DNA from: GCA-2731375 sp964462145
GTDB taxonomy: Bacteria; Pseudomonadota; Alphaproteobacteria; GCA-2731375
Direction of reading: 5' to 3'
DNA length: 9,133 nucleotides
Assembly: GCA_964462145.1 (NCBI GenBank)
Contig: CAYWYB010000215.1
Location: 1-9,133, forward strand
Positions 1-7,241 of the stretch are shown one piece after another (within the stretch, counting starts at the first letter, position 1; each line of letters starts with the position of its first letter). A program made the position numbers and the translations under genes. The notes under the pieces were generated by a model, which was not told the origin of the DNA, made no database searches, and was given only the letters and a program-made list of their open reading frames with translations.

Positions 1-84
1 TTAGCTCTGCCAATGCACCCCTACCTTGACCATGCCACTATCGATTTAATTTGCGACGCTTTGCGGGGCGCCTTGGAAAAATAG
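1..84 (+). CDS. DegT/DnrJ/EryC1/StrS-family sugar aminotransferase, C-terminal end (partial)
   Basis: An open frame runs from base 1 to a TAG at 82-84 and gives 27 residues starting LALPMHPYLD. The LPMHPYL signature followed by an amphipathic helix is the usual C-terminus of PLP-dependent sugar aminotransferases (DegT/DnrJ/EryC1/StrS, the WecE/PseC/PglE type). These make amino sugars on nucleotide carriers for O-antigen, capsule or protein glycosylation. The catalytic lysine and PLP-binding parts lie upstream of the window, so intactness cannot be judged. It ends 35 bp from the convergent stop of the YjbF-like gene. A homologous C-terminus recurs at about 7396-7512 (17 of 27 residues identical by my alignment), so there were two paralogues around this export cassette. 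The family call rests on a short but characteristic tail. Confidence 0.75.
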   Translation, partial: LALPMHPYLDHATIDLICDALRGALEK

Positions 85-111
85 GCTCTTGCCTCCAACG
101 GATAGAAATTC

Positions 112-128
112 CCGACCTCCTAGGCCGG
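112..128. terminator. Possible short hairpin between convergent genes
   Basis: CCGACCT at 112-118 and AGGCCGG at 122-128 can form a stem with six pairs, one A-C mismatch and a 3-nt loop. It lies at the convergent ends of the aminotransferase and the YjbF-like gene and overlaps the latter's stop codon (120-122). The gap between the two stops is only 35 bp, so a bidirectional terminator is plausible. There is no clear T-tract on either side (only AATTTCTA on the minus strand), so this is a weak call. Confidence 0.25.
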
Positions 129-860
129 TGGTTTCAATATCTCAAAAACCACCACAGGGAATGATCTTGCGATTGTTTGTTTAGATTTCCAGACGAATCC
201 GTCTTCTGGGTCGACCCAGTATAGGTTTTCGAATGTCCAGTTGAGTGTTCTTGCTGTGTTTGTTTCCCTGACGAGGATTGTGTCGAAGTTGAGTTCGACG
301 ATTCGTATTTTTCGGGGTCCGAGGTTTTCGAATACTGAATCTATGACCAGGCCGTAGTGGGTTCCGGAATTGGGTCTGGTACCTTTGGCATTTACGGTGT
401 CGAGATCGATGTATCGGGTGTGGTGGACTGGTTTCTGGTTGGATTTCGCCAGTTTATGGAGCAGTCGGTCGACGGGGTCGATGGTGTCGGCGCGGGTGTT
501 TTTGAGGTTTTCGGGGAATCCGAATGTTTTGACGACCCGCCCGCCGCGAAGCGCGAGGACGGAGCGGTCGAGGCCCGATATCCAATGTTGTTCCCCGCCC
601 TGGCTGCGTGCGAGGAGGAGGAGGGCCTGGGGCCCGTCACCAACCCTTGCGGTCATAGAGGCGTATGGTAGTTTGGCGATGGTATTGCGCCGGAGCGGTA
701 GATCGGGGTAGCCAAAAAATTGGGCTTTTGCGACATCGAAAGCATTGCCGATTATTGGCGAGGTGATGCAACCACCCAACAATGTGCCGGGCAGCAGGGC
801 GGTAGCGCCAAGCAGTCCAGTACGCAGCAGCGATCGGCGTGTTTGATGTGGCTTTGTCAT
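120..860 (-). CDS. yjbF: YjbF/GfcB-family outer-membrane lipoprotein of a polysaccharide export module
   Basis: The product has 246 residues. The N-terminus has a twin-arginine-like stretch TRRSLLR (residues 7-13), a hydrophobic core and a lipobox LLGGC with the acylated cysteine at 31, so it is predicted to be a lipoprotein, possibly Tat-exported. The mature part carries features I associate with the YjbF/GfcB family: an IAKLPYASMTARVGDGPQ block (61-78), a W-x-S-x-x-D-x-x-V-L segment with GGRVVKTFGFPENL (93-119), and a C-terminal beta-rich part with YWVDPEDGFVWKSKQ (214-228). Family members belong to yjbEFGH/gfcABCDE operons for extracellular polysaccharide or group 4 capsule; their exact biochemical role is unclear. 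I chose ATG 860 because the signal peptide starts there. The same frame is open to an ATG at 984-986, but that would bury the signal peptide and overlap the divergent gene. No good Shine-Dalgarno precedes 860. It is transcribed away from the SLBB and YjbH genes, unlike the single E. coli operon. Confidence 0.82.
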   Translation of the reverse strand: MTKPHQTRRSLLRTGLLGATALLPGTLLGGCITSPIIGNAFDVAKAQFFGYPDLPLRRNTIAKLPYASMTARVGDGPQALLLLARSQGGEQHWISGLDRSVLALRGGRVVKTFGFPENLKNTRADTIDPVDRLLHKLAKSNQKPVHHTRYIDLDTVNAKGTRPNSGTHYGLVIDSVFENLGPRKIRIVELNFDTILVRETNTARTLNWTFENLYWVDPEDGFVWKSKQTIARSFPVVVFEILKPPA

Positions 861-924
861 TTTCGCAGGCAAATGTTCGCAATAAGATCGGCAGCAAGGT
901 TTATGGTTTCCGCCATCGGGATGT

Positions 925-940
925 TTCTCAATATCGAGAA
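925..940. promoter_or_regulatory. 16-bp near-palindrome, candidate operator in the divergent promoter region
   Basis: The sequence TTCTCAATATCGAGAA matches its reverse complement at 14 of 16 positions (only the A/C pair at the sixth and eleventh positions breaks symmetry). It lies in the 117-bp gap between the divergent starts at 860 and 978, about 38 bp upstream of the SLBB gene start and 65 bp upstream of the yjbF-like start. That is a suitable place for a dimeric regulator controlling both directions. No regulator is encoded in the window and I cannot assign a family. A chance palindrome remains possible. Confidence 0.35.
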
Positions 941-977
941 TTTTCTGCGGCGCAAAGGTAGAATTCGAGGACATTGA

Positions 978-3959
978 ATGGTTCACAGTCGTGGCAATAT
1001 GGCAATCATCGCACAGGATCGTAAGCCGTGCCGCATCGGATTGTCTTGGCGAATTTCATACAGCTTATCTTGGACCCTTCTGCTCGCCCTGTCGATATGG
1101 CTTACCCCCGCCGCGTTGCATGCGCAGAACAATGACTTCGCCGGCGGCGGCGCGTTTGGCGATCTTTTGAAGCAACTGCAGATCCTGCAGGGTACTGGCG
1201 CCATTGACGCCCTAGAAGGCCGGGCGTCATCAAATCTGGATCAGGCCCGCAAAGGCGGCGCCGACGCCATTAAAGAGATTCAGAGGGATGGGTTCACCAG
1301 CAGTCCGCTCAGCGAGGGTGCAATGGCGCGTCGAGGCCAACTGAGCCCGGAACAGCAACTGCTGGTGGAAGCATATTGCCGTGGCAACCTAAAGCCGGAA
1401 CAAATGGTTTCTATTCGGGTAATCCGGCAATTTTCGCCGTTAGAGAAAGACTACTGCCAACGCGCATCCGAATTATTGCTGCAGTACGGGTATGAATTGT
1501 TCGATAAGGTCGCCAACCTGCGAGCCTTAAACACTGGCACCATTTTTCCTGACTATGTCCTGGGTATTAACGACGAAATGGTCGTCACCTTCGTTGGCCG
1601 CCTCAATCAAAGCATCAGAACACGGATCGACCGCAAGGGCCGGGTCTTGCTACCTAATTTCAAGCCAATCTTCGCCGCCGGCCACACCTTTGGCGAGATC
1701 CGACGGGAGATCGCTGCGCGCACGGCGGCAAAACATCTAGGCACCGATGTTTATGTTTCGCTTGGCGCCGTGCGTATTATGAATGTGCTGCTGGCTGGCG
1801 AAGTGCAAGAGCCTGGGCTGAAGAAATTGACGGCGCTGGGCACGGCGATCGATGCCATCCGTCTTGGCGGCGGCATCAAGAAGACCGGCAGCGTGCGCCG
1901 CATCCACGTTCAGCGCGGCGATCAGGTTTTCTGGATAGACACCTATGATCTGTTGTTTTCCGGCATAGCGGCGCGGGACTTGTCCTTGCGCGACGGTGAT
2001 AGGGTCATCGTTCCGCCCCTGGGCCCAACCTATGCCCTGACGGGTGATGTGAAGCGGCCGGCCATCTACGAAATGCCGGATGGCAGGCGTACCCTGAGCT
2101 TGGCGGAGGCCCTGCAAATGTCCGGCGGCACGATACGGCCAAAGGGCAATATCTTTCATCATTTGAGCTTCCAGGACAGCGGACATCAGCAACTAAGCGA
2201 ACATAAGAATCTCGCCTCCAAGGTTCAAGACGGCGACATTATCCGGGTCAGCCGCAGCCAAAACATCCAGTTGGGCGCGGTTGATATCAGGGGCCATGTG
2301 CAAGTGCAGGGCCGGCGCTCCTTGGCGGCAACGTCTACTGTGGCGAAATTGCTTGGCGATGCCAGCTCATTCAAGTCCGATCCCTACCTCCTGTTCGGCG
2401 CCCTGGAAACAACGGACCCGAAAACCCGCGCCAGACGGCTTTTTCCTCTCAATCTGAAAAGCATTCTGCACGGCACGAAAGATTACGCCTTGCGCGATGG
2501 CGACCGCCTTATTGTCATGGGCGGCAAGGACGTTCGTTATCTCTCATCGTCGAATGTCCAGGAAGTGGTCAGCCACCGGATAGATGCGGAGTTGCGGCTG
2601 CAGGGATTGGAAGAAGAGAGTTCCAAAGATAGTGCGAGCAAAGAAGACGGCGACCAGTTGCTTATTGATCCCCTCGCGGCGATCCAGAAAACCCTGGCCA
2701 ATAGCAGCAAACCGGCGTCCCAGACCGACGATGCCCAGGTTCAGACGGAAGGCGACAATGCAAGTCTGCAGGAAACCTTGCAGCGCACCTGCTCCGGCAT
2801 GCGGCAATTACTGGCGATCGTTTCGGTCAATTCCGCCAATCGCTTTGCCAATGCGGTCAGGACTATCGACACCGCCGGCATGGCCCCGATAAACCGGCAG
2901 GACTGCCCGGAAATTTTTGACGAACATGGCGGCCTATTGGCCCTGGCATTGGAACATGCGGTAGCCGTGAATGGGGAAGTACGCCGCCCCGGTGCCTATC
3001 CGGTAGTCGACAGTGTCAGCCTGACCGAACTTATCGCGGTCGCCGGCGGGCTCAGCCGGGAGGCTGATCTGACCCGTGTGGAAATTTCACGCTATACGCC
3101 TGATTCCCTCAAAGGTTCTTCCAACGCGTCGCGCGGCTTGGTCAATTTGGCTACGACTGGTGCCGACAAGGTCATGATTGGGCCTGGCGACGTTGTGCGA
3201 TTTAATCCAGTGGTAACCGATCGCGACACTGGACCGGTTCTGTTGGCGGGCGAATTTACCCGACCGGGCCTGTATGAAATCCGCCGTGGCGAGAGGCTAT
3301 CCGAGGTCATTGCGCGCGCCGGCGGCCTGACAGCGCAGGCATATCCCTACGGCGGCGTATTCACACGCCAGCGAGTTCGTTCGGATCAGCGAGCCGGCCT
3401 GGAACGGGCAAGCCGCGAGTTAAGTTCGTCGCTCGCGGTGGTGGCGGTACATCGCAATGTGAACCCATCCTCCATCCTCGCCTTGCAGCGATTTGCCGAG
3501 CAGTTGGGCTCGGTCGAGGCGTTGGGCCGGGTGGTAACAGAGACCGATCCGACCGTGCTGCAGGTGCGTCCGGAACTGGATACCGTCCTGGAACCGGGTG
3601 ATCGTTTGTACATGCCGAAACGGCCGAGCTTCGTTACCGTCATTGGCGATGTGCTGAACCCCGGCGCCATGCAATTCATCGCCGGGACCACGGCGGATGA
3701 ATATATCCGTCAAGCTGGCGGCTTCCAAAGATCGGCGGATGAAGACCGGATATTCGTTGTCTACCCCAACGGCCAGGCAGAGCCACTGGCCGTTAGTGTT
3801 TGGAACTTCAATCCAGTGCAGTTGCCGCCCGGCAGCTCGTTGGTAGTGCCCAAGGATCCGGCACCGCTGGATCTATTTATGTTGATTCGCGAGGGCTCAT
3901 CCCTAATCAGCCAGTTGGCTGTGACCGCCGCTTCTCTTGCGGTCATCAGCCGCGATTGA
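978..3959 (+). CDS. Large Wza-like polysaccharide export protein with multiple SLBB domains (OPX family)
   Basis: The product has 993 residues. A long n-region and the hydrophobic stretch WTLLLALSIWLTPAALHA (32-49) form a signal peptide with likely cleavage after Ala49. There is no lipobox, unlike E. coli Wza. After an N-terminal extension (50-185) comes a Poly_export-like domain at about 190-262 (PDYVLGINDEMVVTFVG, then IDRKGRVLLPNF). About six SLBB-like modules follow, at roughly 267-347, 350-425, 435-515, 660-745, 753-882 and 885-957, each with a V/L-x-G-x-V-x-x-P-G or V-x-x-A-G-G type core and a GDRV/GDVV-type end. A charged, low-complexity spacer (about 540-600) splits the modules 3+3. 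The last 30 residues include a hydrophobic helix (SLISQLAVTAASLAVI). Four cysteines (134, 160, 605, 643) could form disulfides. Predicted role: periplasmic or outer-membrane conduit for a polysaccharide. It is far longer than Wza (about 380 aa). GAGGA at 967-971, 6 nt before the ATG, supports the start. The YjbH-family gene follows closely on the same strand, probably co-transcribed. Confidence 0.88.
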   Translation: MVHSRGNMAIIAQDRKPCRIGLSWRISYSLSWTLLLALSIWLTPAALHAQNNDFAGGGAFGDLLKQLQILQGTGAIDALEGRASSNLDQARKGGADAIKEIQRDGFTSSPLSEGAMARRGQLSPEQQLLVEAYCRGNLKPEQMVSIRVIRQFSPLEKDYCQRASELLLQYGYELFDKVANLRALNTGTIFPDYVLGINDEMVVTFVGRLNQSIRTRIDRKGRVLLPNFKPIFAAGHTFGEIRREIAARTAAKHLGTDVYVSLGAVRIMNVLLAGEVQEPGLKKLTALGTAIDAIRLGGGIKKTGSVRRIHVQRGDQVFWIDTYDLLFSGIAARDLSLRDGDRVIVPPLGPTYALTGDVKRPAIYEMPDGRRTLSLAEALQMSGGTIRPKGNIFHHLSFQDSGHQQLSEHKNLASKVQDGDIIRVSRSQNIQLGAVDIRGHVQVQGRRSLAATSTVAKLLGDASSFKSDPYLLFGALETTDPKTRARRLFPLNLKSILHGTKDYALRDGDRLIVMGGKDVRYLSSSNVQEVVSHRIDAELRLQGLEEESSKDSASKEDGDQLLIDPLAAIQKTLANSSKPASQTDDAQVQTEGDNASLQETLQRTCSGMRQLLAIVSVNSANRFANAVRTIDTAGMAPINRQDCPEIFDEHGGLLALALEHAVAVNGEVRRPGAYPVVDSVSLTELIAVAGGLSREADLTRVEISRYTPDSLKGSSNASRGLVNLATTGADKVMIGPGDVVRFNPVVTDRDTGPVLLAGEFTRPGLYEIRRGERLSEVIARAGGLTAQAYPYGGVFTRQRVRSDQRAGLERASRELSSSLAVVAVHRNVNPSSILALQRFAEQLGSVEALGRVVTETDPTVLQVRPELDTVLEPGDRLYMPKRPSFVTVIGDVLNPGAMQFIAGTTADEYIRQAGGFQRSADEDRIFVVYPNGQAEPLAVSVWNFNPVQLPPGSSLVVPKDPAPLDLFMLIREGSSLISQLAVTAASLAVISRD

Positions 3960-3993
3960 GGGTGAAAAAGTTACGCGTAATAGTGCAGCCTGC

Positions 3994-6900
3994 ATGATGT
4001 TGATTATGGCGGCCCATAAAATGGGGAACATACTGGCACGACCTTTGCGCGGTTATTCAGTTGCGCTCGTCATTGCCGCGTTGCTGATCTGCCAGGGTAA
4101 TCGTCCGGCTGTCGCAGCTAAACCACCTGCGGCAAGAGTGTCAAACTGGGCGACGGCCAATGATTTTGGCAGCGTGGGTCTATTGCAGACCCGCACCGCA
4201 CGTTTCCGCGACGATGGAGATTTGGATGTAGGCGCGGTTTTTCTTGATCCCTACCGCCGTTACTACATTTCCTTTCAGGCCATGCCATGGCTGGAAGGCA
4301 CATTTCGTTATACCGAGATTACCAACCGGTCATTCTCGATCGGCGGGTTGGCGTCAACGGAGGATTATCAAGACCGTGGCGCCGATTTGAAATTCCTTTT
4401 ATGGGATGAAAGCCGGTACGTGCCGCAAATCGCCTTCGGACTACAGGACGGTATTGGCACGGGTCTATTCTCGGGCGAATATCTGGTGGCGTCGAAATCC
4501 TATTACGATTTGGATTTTTCCCTTGGCATGGGCTGGGGCTATTTCGCTTCGGGTAGCACTATTAAGAACCCGCTGACGACGTTTTCCGATGTTTTTGCAA
4601 CCCGCAGCAGCAGTGGCAGCTTTGGCGGCGAGGCAAATTTTGGCGATTACCTCTCTGGCCCGCACATTGGTCTGTTTGGCGGCGTCGCCTGGCGCACGCC
4701 AGTCAAGGGCCTATCCCTGAAGCTGGAGGCCAGCACCCAGGATTACCAATCCGAACCGCTGGGAAATGAGTTCAAACGGGATTTGCCCATCAATCTTGGC
4801 TTTGTCTACAAGCCCTTTCCCTGGCTTGAGTTTTCCGGCGCCTACGAGCGGGGCAACGTCGCCATGTTCCGCGCCTCCGTGCGGGCCAACGTCAATGATC
4901 CCGGCGTGCCAAAAATTGATCCGCCGCCACCAAAATTGGTGCCGCGTCCCGCGAAACCCAAAGACAAGGCGGCGACGCAAGGCAGCCCCGGCTTTGCCCT
5001 GGCGCCGCGGGTTGCCAACCGCCTTGTTCAGCCCGGCGACCCGGAGCCCGTGGCGCCGCAAGCGCGCCTGGCGCGGCGTGCGTCTGGCAATGCAAACATC
5101 GTCGAGGCCCTCTTTGCCGGCTTCGAAGCCCAGGCCATGCAAATTTCATCGGTGGAAACCCAGGCTGATGAAACCAGAATTTACCTCGCCTCGGGCCTGA
5201 GCGGAGCACCGCGGGGGCGCCAGATCAAGGCGGCCCAATTGGCTGCGGCCGCCCTGCCATCGGGCAGCGGCGGCATCACCCTGATCGAGCGCCGGGCGGA
5301 CCAGATCATCCATCAGGTTACCTTGAGCCGGAGCGAACTCGAACGCGGCGCGATAATCGACTATCTGTTTGACAGCCTGGAAGCCAAAGGCTTTGCCATC
5401 GACAGCATCGACTTCAGCCATTCCCGCGCCCGCCTGGTGATGAGCCGGGTGCCGGAGTTGGATGGCGATGTGGAACGCGCCGCCGCTGAAATCATCTTCA
5501 ATGCCGCACCGACACCCGTGCAGCAGGTCGAGATCGTACAATTGACGGACGGGAACAGGAGTCTGGAACGGAGCCGTGCCGTGGTCCGCCGTTCAGATGT
5601 CCAGCGCGGCGCCCGAATTGATCAAATGTTCGACGGCTTGGAAGCGAACGGCTTCACGGTGGAATCCCTGGAGCTGACGAAGGGTGAGGCGCGGGTCTAT
5701 CTTTCGGCCACGCGGACGGATGATGCGGCAAGGCCGCAAAACGACTATGAGGCCGCGGCAAGGTTGGTTGCCGAAACCGCGCCTCGGGGAATCTCCTCGG
5801 TCCAGATCGTGCGCCTGGATGCCGGCGTCGAGGCCACGCGGGTCAGCTTGCGTCGCCGGGGCAATGCTGGTTTGAGCGCTGGCGGAACGGATAAGGCGGC
5901 AGATGAATTCGTCCCCGATCTAACTGACAACGAAAAGAATGAATTGGCCTTGAAGATTTTCAAGGATCTTGAGGCCGCCAACTTCACCGTTGATAAGTTT
6001 GAAATTACAAGGGCCAAGGCCACCGTGTTCGTCACGCCCACGAAATTCCGCGAGCATGCTCGCAATGTAGGCCGGGCCAGCCGTGTTGTAGCATCTCATG
6101 CGCCCGCCAGCGTCGAGGAGATTGAAGTTGTTACCATGAACGCCGGGCTGGAAACCGCCCGCGTTTCCATTTTGCGCCACGATCTGGAGGCTGCCGTACA
6201 AAGAAGGGGCAGCCCGGAAGAGATCTGGACCCACGCAGCGATTTCCGGTCCGCAACCATCGCCGCCATTTGGCAAAAGCCGGCCCGACGATGTTGCCGTA
6301 ATAAAAAATCCACGTCGTTACCCGACGTTGTCCTGGGACGTCCGCCCCGCATTGCGCAGTCATATTGGCGGCCCAGACGGCCTCTATCTGTATCAGGTCT
6401 GGATGGCTTTTACAGCCTCGGCTGAGCTCTATCGAGGCGTCTTGTTCACCAGCACTTTCGGTAAGAACATTGTATCCACCCTGGATGAGATCACCTTGGA
6501 GTCCGACAGCTTACTGCCCCATGTACGCAGTGATCTGAAGCTCTATAACGAAGAAGGCGAGGACGGCAATATTATCCGTCTACAGACGGAGTATCTGTTT
6601 CAACCCGCCGAGAATTGGTTCGCTCGGGCCTCCGCTGGTTTGTTTGAAACAATGTTTGGCGGCGTTAGCGGCGAGATCATGTATCGCCCCTACGGCTCGC
6701 GCCTGGCGCTAAGCATCGATGTCAACCGTGTGCAGCAGCGGGCCTATGATCAACGCCTGGATTTTCTGGACTACAAGGTCACGACCGGGCATCTGAATGT
6801 CTATTACAAGATGCCATTCATGGGCCTGCTGGGAGAAATCCACGCGGGTCAGTTCCTGGCTGGAGACCGTGGCGCTCAATTCGCCGTGGTCCGGGAATTC

Positions 6901-7170
6901 GATTCCGGCATCGCGGTCGGCGCCTGGGCTACCTTCACCAACGTCTCGGCCGAGGAATTCGGCGAAGGCAGTTTCGACAAGGGGCTTTACATGCGCATAC
7001 CATTCGAGGCTTTCCTATCGACCTCAACCCTGCGCGGCGGCTCGCTTTCGTTCCGCCCACTGACACGTGATGGCGGCCAGTTGTTGCTGATGCAGCACAG
7101 GCTTTACGGTATTGTCGAGGGTGGCAATGTGGACGGCGTCATGCACAGATGGGACCGCTTCTTGGACTGA
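3994..7170 (+). CDS. yjbH: YjbH/GfcD-family outer-membrane beta-barrel protein with an expanded internal repeat region
   Basis: With the ATG at 3994 the product has 1058 residues; E. coli YjbH/GfcD is about 700. A hydrophobic stretch YSVALVIAALLIC, then PAVAAK, is a signal peptide. The N-terminal part (about 40-300) is rich in alternating beta strands, including LDPYRRYYISFQAMPWLEGTFRYTE-like and GAYERGNVAMFRASV segments. A proline-rich linker follows (about 301-330), then four tandem copies of a soluble alpha/beta module (about 365-735). The C-terminal beta-rich part (about 773-1058) shows family features: LSWDVRPALRSHIGGPDG, LPHVRSDL, MFGGVSGEIMYRPYGSRLAL, GQFLAGDRGAQ, and TNVSAEEFGEGSFDKGLY. 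Predicted role: outer-membrane pore or assembly partner for exported polysaccharide, working with the SLBB protein. The start is uncertain: candidates are TTG 3937 (overlapping the upstream gene), ATG 3994, 3997, 4006 and 4021. None has a good Shine-Dalgarno; 4021 gives the tidiest signal peptide and 3994 sits on the stop of a short upstream frame. Confidence 0.85.
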   Translation: MMLIMAAHKMGNILARPLRGYSVALVIAALLICQGNRPAVAAKPPAARVSNWATANDFGSVGLLQTRTARFRDDGDLDVGAVFLDPYRRYYISFQAMPWLEGTFRYTEITNRSFSIGGLASTEDYQDRGADLKFLLWDESRYVPQIAFGLQDGIGTGLFSGEYLVASKSYYDLDFSLGMGWGYFASGSTIKNPLTTFSDVFATRSSSGSFGGEANFGDYLSGPHIGLFGGVAWRTPVKGLSLKLEASTQDYQSEPLGNEFKRDLPINLGFVYKPFPWLEFSGAYERGNVAMFRASVRANVNDPGVPKIDPPPPKLVPRPAKPKDKAATQGSPGFALAPRVANRLVQPGDPEPVAPQARLARRASGNANIVEALFAGFEAQAMQISSVETQADETRIYLASGLSGAPRGRQIKAAQLAAAALPSGSGGITLIERRADQIIHQVTLSRSELERGAIIDYLFDSLEAKGFAIDSIDFSHSRARLVMSRVPELDGDVERAAAEIIFNAAPTPVQQVEIVQLTDGNRSLERSRAVVRRSDVQRGARIDQMFDGLEANGFTVESLELTKGEARVYLSATRTDDAARPQNDYEAAARLVAETAPRGISSVQIVRLDAGVEATRVSLRRRGNAGLSAGGTDKAADEFVPDLTDNEKNELALKIFKDLEAANFTVDKFEITRAKATVFVTPTKFREHARNVGRASRVVASHAPASVEEIEVVTMNAGLETARVSILRHDLEAAVQRRGSPEEIWTHAAISGPQPSPPFGKSRPDDVAVIKNPRRYPTLSWDVRPALRSHIGGPDGLYLYQVWMAFTASAELYRGVLFTSTFGKNIVSTLDEITLESDSLLPHVRSDLKLYNEEGEDGNIIRLQTEYLFQPAENWFARASAGLFETMFGGVSGEIMYRPYGSRLALSIDVNRVQQRAYDQRLDFLDYKVTTGHLNVYYKMPFMGLLGEIHAGQFLAGDRGAQFAVVREFDSGIAVGAWATFTNVSAEEFGEGSFDKGLYMRIPFEAFLSTSTLRGGSLSFRPLTRDGGQLLLMQHRLYGIVEGGNVDGVMHRWDRFLD
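5086..6190 (+). repeat. Four tandem copies of an alpha/beta module inside the YjbH-family protein
   Basis: Four diverged protein repeats are visible by eye. Each has a helix of the form I-x-x-x-F-x-x-L/F-E-A-x-x-F/M with a following beta strand (SVETQADETRIYLAS, SIDFSHSRARLVMSR, SLELTKGEARVYLSA, KFEITRAKATVFVTP). A second helix rich in Ala and a second strand pair follow (SSVQIVRLDAGVEATRVSLRR and equivalents). The phenylalanine codon of the LF/MF/IF motif lies at 5113, 5368, 5629 and 5959, so the spacings are 85, 87 and 110 residues. The arrangement suggests a row of small periplasmic domains between two beta-barrel parts. That location is inferred from sequence order, not demonstrated. Confidence 0.7.
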
Positions 7171-7184
7171 AGGCAGGAAACAAA

Positions 7185-7241
7185 ATGGCGCGCGCCGTTG
7201 TTGGAAAACCATGCCGAAAGGTCACCCAACTTAAATCATGA
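7185..7241 (+). CDS. Possible 18-codon leader ORF overlapping the aminotransferase remnant start
   Basis: ATG at 7185 is preceded by AGGA at 7175-7178, the best Shine-Dalgarno between yjbH and the remnant. The frame encodes 18 residues (MARAVVGKPCRKVTQLKS) and ends with a TGA at 7239-7241 that overlaps the remnant's ATG (7238-7240) as ATGA. The remnant's own start has only a distant AAAGG. This fits translational coupling in the ancestral aminotransferase gene. It could equally be a chance frame; I do not recognise the peptide. Confidence 0.25.
   Translation: MARAVVGKPCRKVTQLKS

Noticed and set aside
861..986. Longer start for the yjbF-like gene, adding 42 residues from the ATG at 984-986
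   Set aside because: The extension has no family features, would place the signal peptide internally and would overlap the divergent gene's start, which has a good ribosome site.
3962..3997. GTG-started 11-codon frame ending ATGA at the yjbH start
   Set aside because: The purine-rich stretch is too close to the GTG to act as its ribosome site, and the peptide has no recognisable feature; only noted as context for choosing the yjbH start.
5146..5541. Long minus-strand open frame within the yjbH gene, and similar antisense frames at 1737-2192 and 4711-5142
   Set aside because: They lie opposite well-supported coding sequence, lack recognisable protein features, and are expected by chance in GC-rich genes.
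7186..7196. GGCGCGCGCC palindrome at 7187-7196 as a regulatory site
   Set aside because: Short GC-only palindromes are common by chance in this composition and this one lies within a possible small frame.
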